A stretch of 64,000 bases of DNA from an uncultured Lachnospiraceae bacterium. Its GTDB lineage: Bacteria; Bacillota; Clostridia; Lachnospirales; Lachnospiraceae. Of the stretch, positions 7,909 to 17,202 are shown in pieces. The stretch's first letter is position 1. Each line of letters starts with the position of its first letter. The DNA lies in NCBI GenBank assembly GCA_947169385.1, contig CAMVPR010000007.1, forward strand, positions 18,466-82,465. Reading direction: 5' to 3'. The notes beneath the pieces were generated by a model, which worked only from the letters and a program-made list of their open reading frames with translations, was not told the DNA's origin and made no database searches. Made by a program: the position numbers and the translations under genes.

Positions 7909-9111
7909 ATGCTTAACAAGAAATCTGTTGATGATATCAATGTAAAGGGCCAAAGAGTCCTTGTTCGCTGTGATTTTAACGTTCCTCTTGATGCAGATCT
8001 TAAGATTACTGATGAGAATCGTTTAGTTGCTGCACTTCCTACTATCAAGAAGCTTGTTGCTGACGGTGGTAAGGTTATCTTATGTTCACACCTTGGCAAG
8101 CCAAAAGGAGAGCCAAAGCCAGAGCTTTCACTTGCACCTGTTGCTAAGAGACTTGCTGAGCTCTTAGGTCAGGAAGTTAAGTTCGCTGCTGATCCTGAGG
8201 TTGTAGGACCTAATGCTAAGGCTGCAGTAGAGGCTATGCAGGACGGAGAGATCGTTCTTTTAGAGAACACTCGTTATCGTGCTGAGGAGACCAAGAACGG
8301 AGAGGCATTCTCTAAGGATCTTGCTTCAATCTGTGATGTATTCGTTAATGATGCGTTCGGTACAGCTCATAGAGCTCATTGTTCTAATGTTGGTGTTACT
8401 GATTATGTTGATACAGCAGTTGTAGGTTACTTAATGCAGAAGGAGATTGATTTCCTCGGTAATGCAGTTAACAATCCTACACGTCCATTCGTTGCTATCT
8501 TAGGTGGAGCTAAGGTTTCTTCTAAGATTTCAGTTATTGAGAACCTTCTTGACAAGGTTGACACTCTTATCATTGGTGGTGGTATGGCATATACATTTAT
8601 GGCTGCACTCGGTGAAGAGGTTGGTAAGTCACTCTTAGAGGAGGACTACAAGGAGTACTCACTTCAGATGCTTAACAAGGCTAAGGAGAAGGGCGTTGAG
8701 CTTCTTATTCCTGTAGATACTGTTGTTGCTGATGATTTCTCTAACGATGCTAACTCTAAAGTTGTTGGTCGTGGAGAGATTCCTGCAGATTGGGAAGGTC
8801 TTGATATCGGACCTAAGACAACTGAGCTTTTCGCTAATGCTGTTAAGAATGCTAAGACAGTTGTATGGAACGGACCTATGGGAGCATTTGAGATGCCTAA
8901 GTTTGCTGAGGGTACAATCGGTGTTGCTAAGGCTTTAGCTGACCTTGGCGATGACGCTGTTACCATTATCGGTGGTGGTGATTCAGCTGCTGCTGTTAAC
9001 CAGCTTGGCTTCGGTGACAAGATGACTCATATTTCTACAGGTGGTGGAGCTTCATTAGAGTTCCTTGAGGGTAAGGAGCTTCCTGGAGTAGCTGCTGCTA
9101 ACGATAAGTAA
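7909..9111 (+). CDS. pgk: Phosphoglycerate kinase
   Basis: It transfers the acyl phosphate of 1,3-bisphosphoglycerate to ADP. The N-terminal substrate block [12 protein letters not shown], the [11 protein letters not shown] and [11 protein letters not shown] blocks, and the nucleotide-binding [12 protein letters not shown] near the C-terminus are all intact. At 400 residues it has normal size. GAAAGGAGC lies about 9 bases before the ATG. It follows gap after a terminator and precedes tpiA by 22 bases. Confidence 0.98.
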   Translation: MLNKKSVDDINVKGQRVLVRCDFNVPLDADLKITDENRLVAALPTIKKLVADGGKVILCSHLGKPKGEPKPELSLAPVAKRLAELLGQEVKFAADPEVVGPNAKAAVEAMQDGEIVLLENTRYRAEETKNGEAFSKDLASICDVFVNDAFGTAHRAHCSNVGVTDYVDTAVVGYLMQKEIDFLGNAVNNPTRPFVAILGGAKVSSKISVIENLLDKVDTLIIGGGMAYTFMAALGEEVGKSLLEEDYKEYSLQMLNKAKEKGVELLIPVDTVVADDFSNDANSKVVGRGEIPADWEGLDIGPKTTELFANAVKNAKTVVWNGPMGAFEMPKFAEGTIGVAKALADLGDDAVTIIGGGDSAAAVNQLGFGDKMTHISTGGGASLEFLEGKELPGVAAANDK

Positions 9112-9133
9112 TACCAGAAAGGATTAGATTATA

Positions 9134-9883
9134 ATGGCACGTAAGAAGATTATTGCCGGCAACTGGAAGATGAACAAGACACCTTCTGAGGCAGTTGCTT
9201 TGGCTAACGAATTAAAGGCACTTGTTGACACTGATGAGGTAGACGTAGTATTCTGCGTACCTGCAATTGACATCATCCCTGTTGTTGATGCAGTTAAGGG
9301 AACCAAGATTAGCGTAGGTGCTGAGAACCTTTATTTTGAGGAGAGCGGAGCTTACACAGGAGAGATAAGCCCTAACATGCTCGTTGATGCAGGCGTTAAG
9401 TATGTTATCATCGGACACAGTGAGAGAAGAGAGTATTTTGCTGAGACAGATGAGACAGTTAACAAGAAGATTCTTAAGGCTTTAGAGCATGATATTACCC
9501 CTATCATTTGCTGTGGTGAGTCACTTACACAGCGTAAACAGGGTGTTTACATTGATTGGATTAGAATGCAGATTAAGATTGCTTTCCAGAACGTTACTGC
9601 TGACCAGGCTAAGACCTGTGTTATCGCATACGAGCCTATCTGGGCTATCGGTACTGGTGAGACTGCTACTGCTGACCAGGCTGAGGAAGTATGTTTAGCA
9701 ATCCGTGAGTGCATTAAGGAAGTTTATGATGAGGCTACTGCTGATGCAATTCGCATTCAGTACGGCGGATCTATGAATGCAGGCAATGCTAAAGAGTTAC
9801 TTGCTAAGCCTGACATTGATGGTGGTTTAATTGGTGGTGCTTCACTTAAACCTGATTTCAAGGATATTGTATTTCCTAACTAA
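9134..9883 (+). CDS. tpiA: Triosephosphate isomerase
   Basis: It interconverts dihydroxyacetone phosphate and glyceraldehyde 3-phosphate. Signature residues are present: the Lys of GNWKMNKT, the His of IIGHSERRE, the Glu of [11 protein letters not shown] and the phosphate-binding [11 protein letters not shown]. The 249 residues match the family. It is the last gene of the gap-pgk-tpiA cluster; phosphoglycerate mutase and enolase, often next in other Bacillota, do not follow here. Confidence 0.98.
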   Translation: MARKKIIAGNWKMNKTPSEAVALANELKALVDTDEVDVVFCVPAIDIIPVVDAVKGTKISVGAENLYFEESGAYTGEISPNMLVDAGVKYVIIGHSERREYFAETDETVNKKILKALEHDITPIICCGESLTQRKQGVYIDWIRMQIKIAFQNVTADQAKTCVIAYEPIWAIGTGETATADQAEEVCLAIRECIKEVYDEATADAIRIQYGGSMNAGNAKELLAKPDIDGGLIGGASLKPDFKDIVFPN

Positions 9884-9895
9884 TTAATGCTTTTT

Positions 9896-9928
9896 ACGCG
9901 GGTGGATGGTTTCACCCGCGTTTTTTTT
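9896..9928 (+). terminator. Strong terminator after tpiA
   Basis: ACGCGGGTG and CACCCGCGT form a perfect 9-bp stem around an 8-base loop, followed by an eight-T run. Confidence 0.92.
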
Positions 9929-9936
9929 GTGCCTTT

Positions 9937-9965
9937 TTGACAATTTTTATAATAAATACTATATA
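9937..9965 (+). promoter_or_regulatory. Putative sigma-A promoter for secG
   Basis: TTGACA (9937-9942), a 17-bp spacer and TATATA (9960-9965), directly after the tpiA terminator. The leader would be about 130 bases; no known RNA element was recognised in it. Confidence 0.5.
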
Positions 9966-10103
9966 AAATTTATTAGAAATTAGGTTGATTTATATCATTT
10001 ACTGTGTTATATTATGTTTTGTGGTTTTTTATGTATTATGTGGATATAACTGTCAATTAACCTCACGCTTGATTGTTATACCAGATTAGGAGGATTTTTA
10101 ACT

Positions 10104-10346
10104 ATGAAATTAGCTTTACAGATTGCACTTATGGTTGTGTGCGTATTATTAGTTGTTATAGTATTATTGCAGGAAGGCAAGGATGCCGGCTTTGGCGGTG
10201 GTGCATTTACCGGTCAGGCTGGTGATACATATTACAGCAAGAACAAGAGACATACTGTTGAGGGTAAGCTTGAGATTGCTACCGTTGTACTTGGTATTTT
10301 GTTCTTCGTTATTGCTATGTCACTTAATATGAGTTTCTTAAACTAA
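10104..10346 (+). CDS. secG: Protein translocase subunit SecG
   Basis: This small inner component of the SecYEG channel assists protein export. The 80-residue protein has two hydrophobic segments (about residues 3-22 and 56-76) flanking the family loop with LLQEGKDAGFGGG. An AGGAGG site lies 11 bases ahead of the ATG. A terminator follows, then rnr, smpB and ssrA: the secG-rnr-smpB-ssrA order is common in Bacillota. Confidence 0.95.
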   Translation: MKLALQIALMVVCVLLVVIVLLQEGKDAGFGGGAFTGQAGDTYYSKNKRHTVEGKLEIATVVLGILFFVIAMSLNMSFLN

Positions 10347-10374
10347 TATATTGTGATATTGTTTATGTGTGTTA

Positions 10375-10401
10375 GGGTCGCCTTTTTGGGCGACCTTTTT
10401 T
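10375..10401 (+). terminator. Terminator after secG
   Basis: GGTCGCC and GGCGACC pair around a TTTTTG-type loop and are followed by TTTTTT. A short GACTGTCCCCATT motif, related to one at 30044, follows in the gap before rnr. Confidence 0.88.
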
Positions 10402-10526
10402 ATTAACTAAAAAATGAGACTGTCCCCATTGGGTACATAGCTTAAGGGAACATGATTTTAGGGGTGTCTAATGATAAGCATTTATGGTATTATTAGAGTA
10501 AATAATTCTGAAAGGGCGTGACTGAT

Positions 10527-12665
10527 ATGGATATGGAACTTAATGATAAGAGACGTCAGATGATTATAGATTTTGTAAGTGAGCCTGAGTATAAGGCTAT
10601 GAAGCTTAAGGAGCTTGCTTTTATACTTCAAGTTGACAATGAGGATCGCGGAGTTTTGAGGAAGATTCTTAACGAACTTGTAGAAGAGGGTAAGCTAGAG
10701 GTTGATTCTAAGGGCAGGTACATGAAACCTGAAGCGGGTGTTGCTCAAGGTATATTTATCGGCAATGCCAGAGGTTTCGGTTTTGTGGAGATTGAGGGCG
10801 AGAAGGATGACATTTTCATACCTGAGAATGCGGTCAATGGTGCAATGCACAACGATACCGTTCTTGTTAAGATTAACAAGGAGGCAAGATCCGGTAAGCG
10901 TAGAGAAGGTGTTATCAAGAAGGTTATAGCGCGCGGAATGTCTGAGGTTGTCGGAACCTTCATGAAATCAGGCAATTTCGGCTTTGTTAAGTCTGATATA
11001 AGTAAGTTTAACAGAGACATATATATTCCGGCTGAGAAGACGCTTAATGCTGTAGACGGTCACAAGGTTGTTGTTAAGCTTCATAGCTACGGTGAGGGAG
11101 ACAAGAATCCTGAAGGAGAGGTTATCGAGATTTTGGGGCATGTCAATGATCCGGGCGTGGATATCATTTCCATTGTAAGGGCGCTTGGCATACCTGACGA
11201 GTATCCGAAGTCGGTTATGAAGCAGGTTGAGGGTGTTCCAAATTTCGTCGATACAGATAAGTATTCTGACAGGCTTGATTTACGAGACGTCATGATGGTT
11301 ACTATTGACGGCGAGGACGCCAAGGACCTTGATGATGCGATACATCTTAAGCGCACCGAGAAGGGATATGAGCTTGGTGTGCATATTGCTGATGTAAGTG
11401 AGTATGTTACTGAGGGCTCGCCACTTGATAAGGAGGCTCTTAAGCGCGGTACTTCTGTCTATTTGGTGGACAGGGTTATCCCTATGCTTCCACATGCGCT
11501 TTCTAACGGTATCTGTTCGCTTAACCAGGGTGTTGATAGGCTTGCACTTTCCTGCATTATGCAGATAGACAAGAAAGGTAAGGTATACGATCACAGGATC
11601 GCAGAGACGATTGTCAATATTGATCGCAGAATGACTTATACAGCGGTAAATGCTATAATAACCGATCATGATCAGGATACTATTGCGGAATACTATGAGT
11701 TTGTTCCTATGTTTGAGCTTATGAAGGAGGTTTCTGAGCTTTTAAGAGACCGCCGTATGAAGCGAGGTTCTATTGACTTTGACTTCCCTGAGAGCAAGAT
11801 TCTTCTTGATGAGAAGGGTGTGCCTTATGAGATTAAGCCTTATGAAAGAAACGCTGCAACCAAGCTTATTGAAGACTTTATGCTCATGGCCAACGAGACT
11901 ATAGCAGAGAATTATTATTGGCTTGAGTTACCATTTGTCTATAGAACTCATGAATCGCCTGATTCAGAGAAGATTAAGAGTCTCTCTACCATGATTGCCA
12001 ATTTCGGCTACTTTATCAAGGATAGTCAGGAGGAGATTCACCCTAAGGAGTTCCAGAAGCTTCTTGGCAAGATAGAGGGAACACCTGAGGAGGCGCTTAT
12101 CTCAAGGCTTACACTTAGGTCAATGAAGCAGGCTAAGTATACAACTGACTGCTCAGGTCACTTTGGTCTTGCGGCTAAGTATTATTGTCATTTTACTTCG
12201 CCAATCAGAAGATATCCTGACCTTCAGATTCATAGAATCATCAAGGAGCAGCTTAATGGCAAGCTTAATGACAAGCGTATTGCTCACTATGAGAAGATTC
12301 TTAACGATGTAGCCATGAACTCGAGCAAGAACGAGAGAAGAGCTGATGAGGCTGAGCGAGAGGTTGACAAGCTTAAGAAGGTTCAGTACATGACTATGCA
12401 TATCGGAGAGGTATTTGAGGGTGCTGTTTCCGGCATGACAAGTTGGGGTATGTATGTGGAACTTCCTAATACTGTTGAAGGTATGGTTTCTATTAATTCT
12501 TTGGTTGACGACTATTATTACTATGATGAGGAGTCTTATAAGCTCATCGGTAAAGATACCAAGAAGGAGTATATCTTAGGTCAGAGTGTTAAGGTTAAGG
12601 TTGAGAATGCTGATATGGAGACCAGAACTATTGATTTTGTTATTGTAGAAGATGAAGAGGACTAG
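10527..12665 (+). CDS. rnr: Ribonuclease R
   Basis: A processive 3'-5' exoribonuclease that degrades structured RNA and acts with tmRNA in quality control. Domains run in the usual order: a winged-helix-like N-terminus (about 1-70), cold-shock domains (about 70-230), the RNB catalytic domain with its Asp-rich site TIDGEDAKDLDDAI near residue 255, and a C-terminal S1 domain (about 630-710). It lacks the long basic tail of some homologues. The ATG at 10527 is chosen because AAAGGG lies 10 bases ahead; a GTG at 10518 and an ATG at 10533 are alternatives. smpB follows by 9 bases. Confidence 0.95.
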   Translation: MDMELNDKRRQMIIDFVSEPEYKAMKLKELAFILQVDNEDRGVLRKILNELVEEGKLEVDSKGRYMKPEAGVAQGIFIGNARGFGFVEIEGEKDDIFIPENAVNGAMHNDTVLVKINKEARSGKRREGVIKKVIARGMSEVVGTFMKSGNFGFVKSDISKFNRDIYIPAEKTLNAVDGHKVVVKLHSYGEGDKNPEGEVIEILGHVNDPGVDIISIVRALGIPDEYPKSVMKQVEGVPNFVDTDKYSDRLDLRDVMMVTIDGEDAKDLDDAIHLKRTEKGYELGVHIADVSEYVTEGSPLDKEALKRGTSVYLVDRVIPMLPHALSNGICSLNQGVDRLALSCIMQIDKKGKVYDHRIAETIVNIDRRMTYTAVNAIITDHDQDTIAEYYEFVPMFELMKEVSELLRDRRMKRGSIDFDFPESKILLDEKGVPYEIKPYERNAATKLIEDFMLMANETIAENYYWLELPFVYRTHESPDSEKIKSLSTMIANFGYFIKDSQEEIHPKEFQKLLGKIEGTPEEALISRLTLRSMKQAKYTTDCSGHFGLAAKYYCHFTSPIRRYPDLQIHRIIKEQLNGKLNDKRIAHYEKILNDVAMNSSKNERRADEAEREVDKLKKVQYMTMHIGEVFEGAVSGMTSWGMYVELPNTVEGMVSINSLVDDYYYYDEESYKLIGKDTKKEYILGQSVKVKVENADMETRTIDFVIVEDEED

Positions 12666-12674
12666 GAGGAAGAC

Positions 12675-13145
12675 ATGGCAGATAAGACAGGTGAGAAGCT
12701 TATCGCTAATAATAAGAAGGCTTTTCACGACTACTTTATAGAGGAGACCTATGAGGCGGGGATTGCGCTTTGTGGTACTGAGGTGAAGTCGCTTCGACTG
12801 GGGCAGTGCAGTATCAAAGAAGCATTTATCAGTATCGACAACGAAGAGGTCTATATTAACAGGATGCATATTAACCCTTATGAGAAGGGCAATATCTTTA
12901 ATAAGGATCCGCTTAGAAAGAGAAAGCTTCTTCTCCATAAAACCGAGATTAGAAAGCTTTTAGGCTCAATCAAGGTTAAGGGATATACCATTGTTCCCTT
13001 AAAGGTATATTTTAAGGGGAGCAAGGTTAAGGTAAGCATTGCTCTTGCAAAGGGTAAGAAGCTTTACGACAAGAGAGACTCGATTGCCAAGAAAGACCAG
13101 GCAAGAGAGGCGGCAAGAGATTTCAAGATTAGAAATCTTAAGTGA
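12675..13145 (+). CDS. smpB: SsrA-binding protein SmpB
   Basis: SmpB binds the tRNA-like part of tmRNA and carries it into stalled ribosomes. Family blocks [26 protein letters not shown] and the C-terminal [14 protein letters not shown] are intact, and the basic tail that enters the decoding channel is present. At 156 residues it is of normal length. GGAGGAAG lies just ahead of the ATG. The gene for its RNA partner follows within 100 bases, so the pair is physically linked. Confidence 0.97.
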   Translation: MADKTGEKLIANNKKAFHDYFIEETYEAGIALCGTEVKSLRLGQCSIKEAFISIDNEEVYINRMHINPYEKGNIFNKDPLRKRKLLLHKTEIRKLLGSIKVKGYTIVPLKVYFKGSKVKVSIALAKGKKLYDKRDSIAKKDQAREAARDFKIRNLK

Positions 13146-13161
13146 TTTTTTTCAAATGATA

Positions 13162-13190
13162 TTGACTGATTTTGATTCTTGCGTTATTAT
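13162..13190 (+). promoter_or_regulatory. Sigma-A promoter for ssrA
   Basis: TTGACT (13162-13167), a 17-bp spacer and TATTAT (13185-13190). The mature RNA begins about 42 bases after the expected start site, so a short 5' leader would be trimmed. Confidence 0.7.
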
Positions 13191-13238
13191 ATAGTGTACT
13201 GATGTGAACGAGGTTTCATGTCAGTACACATTAAATCA

Positions 13239-13589
13239 GGGCTAGTACTGGTTTCGACGGGGATATTGAAGTCTAAGCAGCCATTCGTGGAACTCCGGAC
13301 ACCACGTTAATCCGACGGAATTAAATTTAAACGCTGATAATAAATTAGCTTTCGCTGCCTAATCTTAGGTAGCAGTCGGCTTGGGTGTGCCTACCAATCC
13401 AAGTACCGGCTTCAAACCCGGTGGGGAACGCTTAACATAAAGCTTTGAATGTTAAGAGGTACTATGAAGCTACCTGTGTTTTTAGCCTGTCTGTTGGCGA
13501 CTGATGCAGGGAATCTAAACAACAGACTGTAATGGGAGATACTTGGGTGAATATGTTTTCGGACAGGGGTTCGATTCCCCTCTGGTCCA
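13239..13589 (+). ncRNA. ssrA: Transfer-messenger RNA (tmRNA)
   Basis: tmRNA frees stalled ribosomes and adds a degradation tag. The 5' end GGGCTAG pairs with CTGGTCC at the 3' end to give a 7-bp acceptor stem; TACTGGTTTCGACGG and the T-arm GGTTCGATTCCCC are the conserved tRNA-like elements. The tag frame runs 13333-13359 and reads ADNKLAFAA, followed by TAA at 13360-13362. CCA is not encoded. The mature ends were set by acceptor-stem pairing and could be off by a base. A TTAAGC-TTAC-GCTTAA hairpin lies just downstream but has no T-run. Confidence 0.95.
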
Positions 13590-13643
13590 TTTTGGACATG
13601 TTAAGCTTACGCTTAAATATATAACAATGAGGAGTAACACATC

Positions 13644-14183
13644 ATGAAGAGATTTTGCGCGCTTATGCTCGCTTTTTTAATGGTTTTTAGTTTGGCTGGA
13701 TGTAAGTCTAAGAGTAGCGAAGAGGTTAAGGATCCTGTACAGGAGGATCTGATTAAGTATGTAGAGACAGATTTGCCTACTATCAAGGGCAATGAAGCGA
13801 TGGCTATCGAGAGATATAACGAAGTATCTAACGGTATTGCAGATATGAAGCGTAAGGAGATAGCTTCTGCATTTAATGATGAGATTATCCCTACTTACAC
13901 TACATTTGTTAAGGATTTAGAGGCTCTTTCACCTGCTACTGATGAGGTTAAAGCCCTTAAGGAGACTTATCTTTCAGGTGCTAAGGATCAGTTAGAGGGT
14001 ATGATTGAGCTTAACGATGCTATTACAAGTAACGATTCTGAAGGAGCTAAGACTGCCAACGAGCTCATAACTCAGGGTAAGACCAAGATTGAGCAGCATA
14101 GAGCAGATATTGTGACTCTTGCTAATGAGCATAACATCAATGTTTCTGCAGGTGATGTTACAACAAGCGGTGAGGCTTCATAA
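13644..14183 (+). CDS. Putative lipoprotein of unknown function
   Basis: The N-terminus is a lipoprotein signal: MKRF, a hydrophobic core, then the lipobox LAGC with the lipidated Cys at residue 20. The mature part (about 160 residues) is charged and predicted largely helical, with no membrane segment or catalytic motif that I recognise. GAGGAG precedes the ATG by about 8 bases. It lies between ssrA and a small membrane-protein gene 21 bases downstream, ahead of a two-component system; a shared envelope role is only suggested by position. Confidence 0.75.
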   Translation: MKRFCALMLAFLMVFSLAGCKSKSSEEVKDPVQEDLIKYVETDLPTIKGNEAMAIERYNEVSNGIADMKRKEIASAFNDEIIPTYTTFVKDLEALSPATDEVKALKETYLSGAKDQLEGMIELNDAITSNDSEGAKTANELITQGKTKIEQHRADIVTLANEHNINVSAGDVTTSGEAS

Positions 14184-14204
14184 GCTTTATTAGGCGGAGA
14201 TTAT

Positions 14205-14765
14205 ATGGATACATTCTATGTTGACGGTTTTTCATTTTCAACAAGAGAAGAATACAATTTAGCTATTAGAGAGCAGAAGAACATCACATCTATACGCACT
14301 AAGATGAATCTCAACGATAAAGACAGTGTTCTTACGATCTACAAGCGCTTGGTTTCTAAGAATATGCTTGTTACACCTATAGGCGTTGAGTTTATGAGGG
14401 AGTTGAGACTGAAGCTCATTAATGAGTTTGGTGTTGAGGAAGCAGACATCCCTAATATCAAGGTTGAGCGTAAGGAGAACAGTTCGTTAGCCAAGAAGCA
14501 GAATGAATTCACTCACGAACAGCTTCTTAAGGAAGTTAGAGAACTTATGTCAGCTGTTAAGCGCAGGAATATTCTTATAGTAGGGCTTATAGTTATTATA
14601 GTAGGTATGTTTTTGATAGCTTTCTTTGCTCCTAACACAGGATACATCAAGTATGAGGACAGAATTATCAGCAAGTATTCCGAGTGGGAGGAAGAGCTTG
14701 AAGAGCGAGAGGCTGCAGTAGCTGATAAAGAAGTTGAGTTAGGTATAGATAAAGACACAGATTAG
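14205..14765 (+). CDS. Single-pass membrane protein of unknown function
   Basis: Residues 1-115 are soluble and mostly helical; a single membrane segment lies near residues 123-143 (ILIVGLIVIIVGMFLIAFF), followed by a short external part with an acidic helix (EEELEEREAAVADKEVE), probably a coiled coil. No family is recognised. It follows the lipoprotein gene closely with a GGCGGAG site and ends at a strong terminator. The lipoprotein outside and this anchor could interact, but nothing in the sequence proves it. Confidence 0.7.
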   Translation: MDTFYVDGFSFSTREEYNLAIREQKNITSIRTKMNLNDKDSVLTIYKRLVSKNMLVTPIGVEFMRELRLKLINEFGVEEADIPNIKVERKENSSLAKKQNEFTHEQLLKEVRELMSAVKRRNILIVGLIVIIVGMFLIAFFAPNTGYIKYEDRIISKYSEWEEELEEREAAVADKEVELGIDKDTD

Positions 14766-14767
14766 TC

Positions 14768-14806
14768 ATATTCTGATGATAGAATTATCATCAGAATATT
14801 TTTTTA
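14768..14806 (+). terminator. Terminator ahead of the two-component system
   Basis: ATATTCTGATGATA and TATCATCAGAATAT are perfect 14-bp complements around GAAT, followed by TTTTTTT. The response regulator ribosome site begins only a few bases later, so read-through or an upstream promoter must serve that gene. Confidence 0.9.
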
Positions 14807-14827
14807 TGCTATTAGGAGGGATTCGCT

Positions 14828-15505
14828 ATGAATCAGCTTAAGATATTAGTGGTAGATGACGAATCGAGAATGAGAAAGCTTGTTAGAGACTTCCTTGTCA
14901 AGAAAGATTTTGAAGTTGTTGAGGCGGCAGATGGTGAAGAGGCTGTTGATATCTTCTTTAAATATAATGACATCGATCTTGTTATTCTTGATGTCATGAT
15001 GCCTAAGATGGACGGTTGGGAAGTGTGTAAGGAGATTAGGCAGTATTCTAAGGTGCCTATTGTTATGCTTACAGCTAAGACCGAAGAGAGAGACGAGTTG
15101 TTAGGCTTTCAGCTCGGCGTTGACGAATATATCTCTAAACCGTTCAGTCCTAAGATACTTGTTGCAAGGGTAGAGGCGCTTCTTAGAAGAGCCGGATTAG
15201 AGCAGAATACCGAGAAACTTGTTGCGGGCGGTATTGAACTTGATGTAGCTGCTCATGAAGTTAGAATTGATGGTGAGATTATTCAGCTGTCTTACAAGGA
15301 ATTTGAGCTTCTTAATTATTTTATTGTCAATCAGGGCGTTGCATTGTCAAGAGAGAAGATCCTTAACAACGTATGGAATTACGACTATTTCGGCGACGCA
15401 AGAACTATAGATACCCATGTCAAGAAATTGCGTAGTAAACTTGGAGACAAGGGTGATTACATCAAGACTATATGGGGTATGGGCTATAAATTCGAGGTGG
15501 TTTAA
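14828..15505 (+). CDS. OmpR/PhoB-family response regulator
   Basis: The receiver domain (about 1-120) has the acidic pocket VVDDE, the phosphoacceptor D55 in LVILDVMMPKMDGW, T in VMLTAKT and the conserved K in YISKPF. A winged-helix DNA-binding domain follows (about 130-225; FELLNYFIVNQG, then the DTHVKKLRSKLGD recognition helix). These regulators usually bind direct repeats spaced about 11 bp. The histidine kinase gene follows with no gap (stop TAA then ATG), so the two are one system. Target genes are unknown. Confidence 0.95.
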   Translation: MNQLKILVVDDESRMRKLVRDFLVKKDFEVVEAADGEEAVDIFFKYNDIDLVILDVMMPKMDGWEVCKEIRQYSKVPIVMLTAKTEERDELLGFQLGVDEYISKPFSPKILVARVEALLRRAGLEQNTEKLVAGGIELDVAAHEVRIDGEIIQLSYKEFELLNYFIVNQGVALSREKILNNVWNYDYFGDARTIDTHVKKLRSKLGDKGDYIKTIWGMGYKFEVV

Positions 15506-17065
15506 ATGGCATTTTCTAAGAAGAAGGGCTCGATAAGAACCAAACTTACACTTACTCTTATAATAGTGCTGGTATGCTGGGTAGGCGTTACGCAGCTTGT
15601 GAGTATGGTTTTCCTTGAAAAATACTATCTTGGACAGGTTAGACACGTTCTTATGGACTCTTACGACGAGATTAACAATATGCTTGGTGAATCAGAGAAT
15701 ATATATGAGATTCTTTCGAAGAATTATTACACCAACAGTAATATTGAAGTTGTTATCGGTCGCTTTATTGATGAGAACAGCGTTGTACCTGATTATTCAA
15801 CATCTAACGATGGATATTTAGGATTTGCAAGCATGGAGACGCTGTTTTCTCTTGCTGCAAATGTTGAAGCAAGCGAGCACAACTCGGATGACTGGATATA
15901 TCATAAGGCTTCGGATACTCATGAAGGCTCTTATGTCATTCAGAAGACACATGATAACAGGACATCATCTGATTATCTTGACTTGATTGGTACACTTGAC
16001 AATGAGCATGTAATCGTCATTCAGACTCCTTTAGAGAGCATAAGAAGAAGTGCGGCCATATGTAACAGGTTTACCATGTATGTAGGCTTGATATTGATTA
16101 TCATCGGTTGTATTATAATGTTTCTTGTCAGTAATACTTACGCCAAGCCGGTTTCTAAGATGGCAGAGATAGCAAGGCGTATGAGTAATCTTGATTTTGA
16201 TGCCAAGGTAACCAAGTTCAGCAATGATGAGATAGGCGAGCTCGGCTCTAGTATGAATAATCTGTCTAACAAGCTTGAGGAGACCATCAGCGAACTTAAG
16301 ACTGCCAACAACGAGCTTAAGAAGGATATCGAGAAAAAGAACGAGATTGATGAGATGCGTAAAGAATTTGTTTCAAATGTTTCTCATGAACTTAAGACTC
16401 CGATAGCGCTAATTCAAGGGTATGCTGAAGGTTTGAAGGACAATGTCCTAGATGATGAGGAGAGCAAGAATTTCTACTGCGATGTCATAATTGATGAATC
16501 CTCTAAGATGAATCAGATGGTCAAGAATCTTCTAATGTTGACTGAGCTTGAATATGGCGATAATCAGCTTACTATCGAGAGGTTTGACCTTTACGAGGTT
16601 GTTAGCAACGTTGTTATGATGTCAGATATCTTAATTCAGCAAGCTGAGGCAGATGTCAGCATTGAGATTAAACCTAATACGTACTGTTGGGCAGACGAGT
16701 TTGGCATTGAGGGCGTAATTACCAACTATTTCAACAATGCTCTGAATCATTTGTCGGGAGATAAGATGATTAGGATATATGCCGAGTCCGTTGAAGATGC
16801 TTTAAGAGTATACATCGAGAATTCCGGAGAGCATATAGCTGATGAGGATATAGACAAGCTTTTTATCAAGTTCTATAAGGCTGATAAAGCAAGAAGCCGT
16901 GAGTACGGCGGCAACGGAATAGGTCTTTCTATCGTCGCTGCAACCATGCGCGCACACAATAAGGCATTTGGTGTTGAAAATGTTGAAGGTGGCGTCAGAT
17001 TCTACTTTGACCTGGATATCAACGGAGAGGAAGATACTAAAGCTTCTGATGAGCAGATATCTTGA
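15506..17065 (+). CDS. Membrane sensor histidine kinase
   Basis: Two membrane segments (about 15-37 and 190-213) enclose an extracellular sensor region of about 150 residues. A HAMP linker (about 214-265), a coiled coil, the HisKA box VSNVSHELKTP with phosphorylated H294, an N-box NYFNNALNHL and a glycine-rich GGNGIGLSIV ATP-lid complete the kinase. It autophosphorylates and passes phosphate to D55 of the regulator encoded immediately upstream. The stimulus cannot be told; neighbours are lipoproteins and envelope proteins, which hints at an envelope signal. Confidence 0.95.
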   Translation: MAFSKKKGSIRTKLTLTLIIVLVCWVGVTQLVSMVFLEKYYLGQVRHVLMDSYDEINNMLGESENIYEILSKNYYTNSNIEVVIGRFIDENSVVPDYSTSNDGYLGFASMETLFSLAANVEASEHNSDDWIYHKASDTHEGSYVIQKTHDNRTSSDYLDLIGTLDNEHVIVIQTPLESIRRSAAICNRFTMYVGLILIIIGCIIMFLVSNTYAKPVSKMAEIARRMSNLDFDAKVTKFSNDEIGELGSSMNNLSNKLEETISELKTANNELKKDIEKKNEIDEMRKEFVSNVSHELKTPIALIQGYAEGLKDNVLDDEESKNFYCDVIIDESSKMNQMVKNLLMLTELEYGDNQLTIERFDLYEVVSNVVMMSDILIQQAEADVSIEIKPNTYCWADEFGIEGVITNYFNNALNHLSGDKMIRIYAESVEDALRVYIENSGEHIADEDIDKLFIKFYKADKARSREYGGNGIGLSIVAATMRAHNKAFGVENVEGGVRFYFDLDINGEEDTKASDEQIS

Positions 17066-17149
17066 TATGATTATTATCAGCTTTTACGCGTGTTGTAAGT
17101 TTTTTATGAAAATTTTTGTATATTTTGTTCATTTGGTATGACATTTTTC

Positions 17150-17178
17150 TTGATAGATTTGTGAATTAGTGTTAAAAT
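17150..17178 (+). promoter_or_regulatory. Sigma-A promoter for the DUF4352-like lipoprotein
   Basis: TTGATA (17150-17155), a 17-bp spacer and TAAAAT (17173-17178), about 20 bases ahead of the ribosome site AAGGAGGAA. Confidence 0.6.
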
Positions 17179-17202
17179 ATAGAAGTATGAAGGAGGAATA
17201 AC

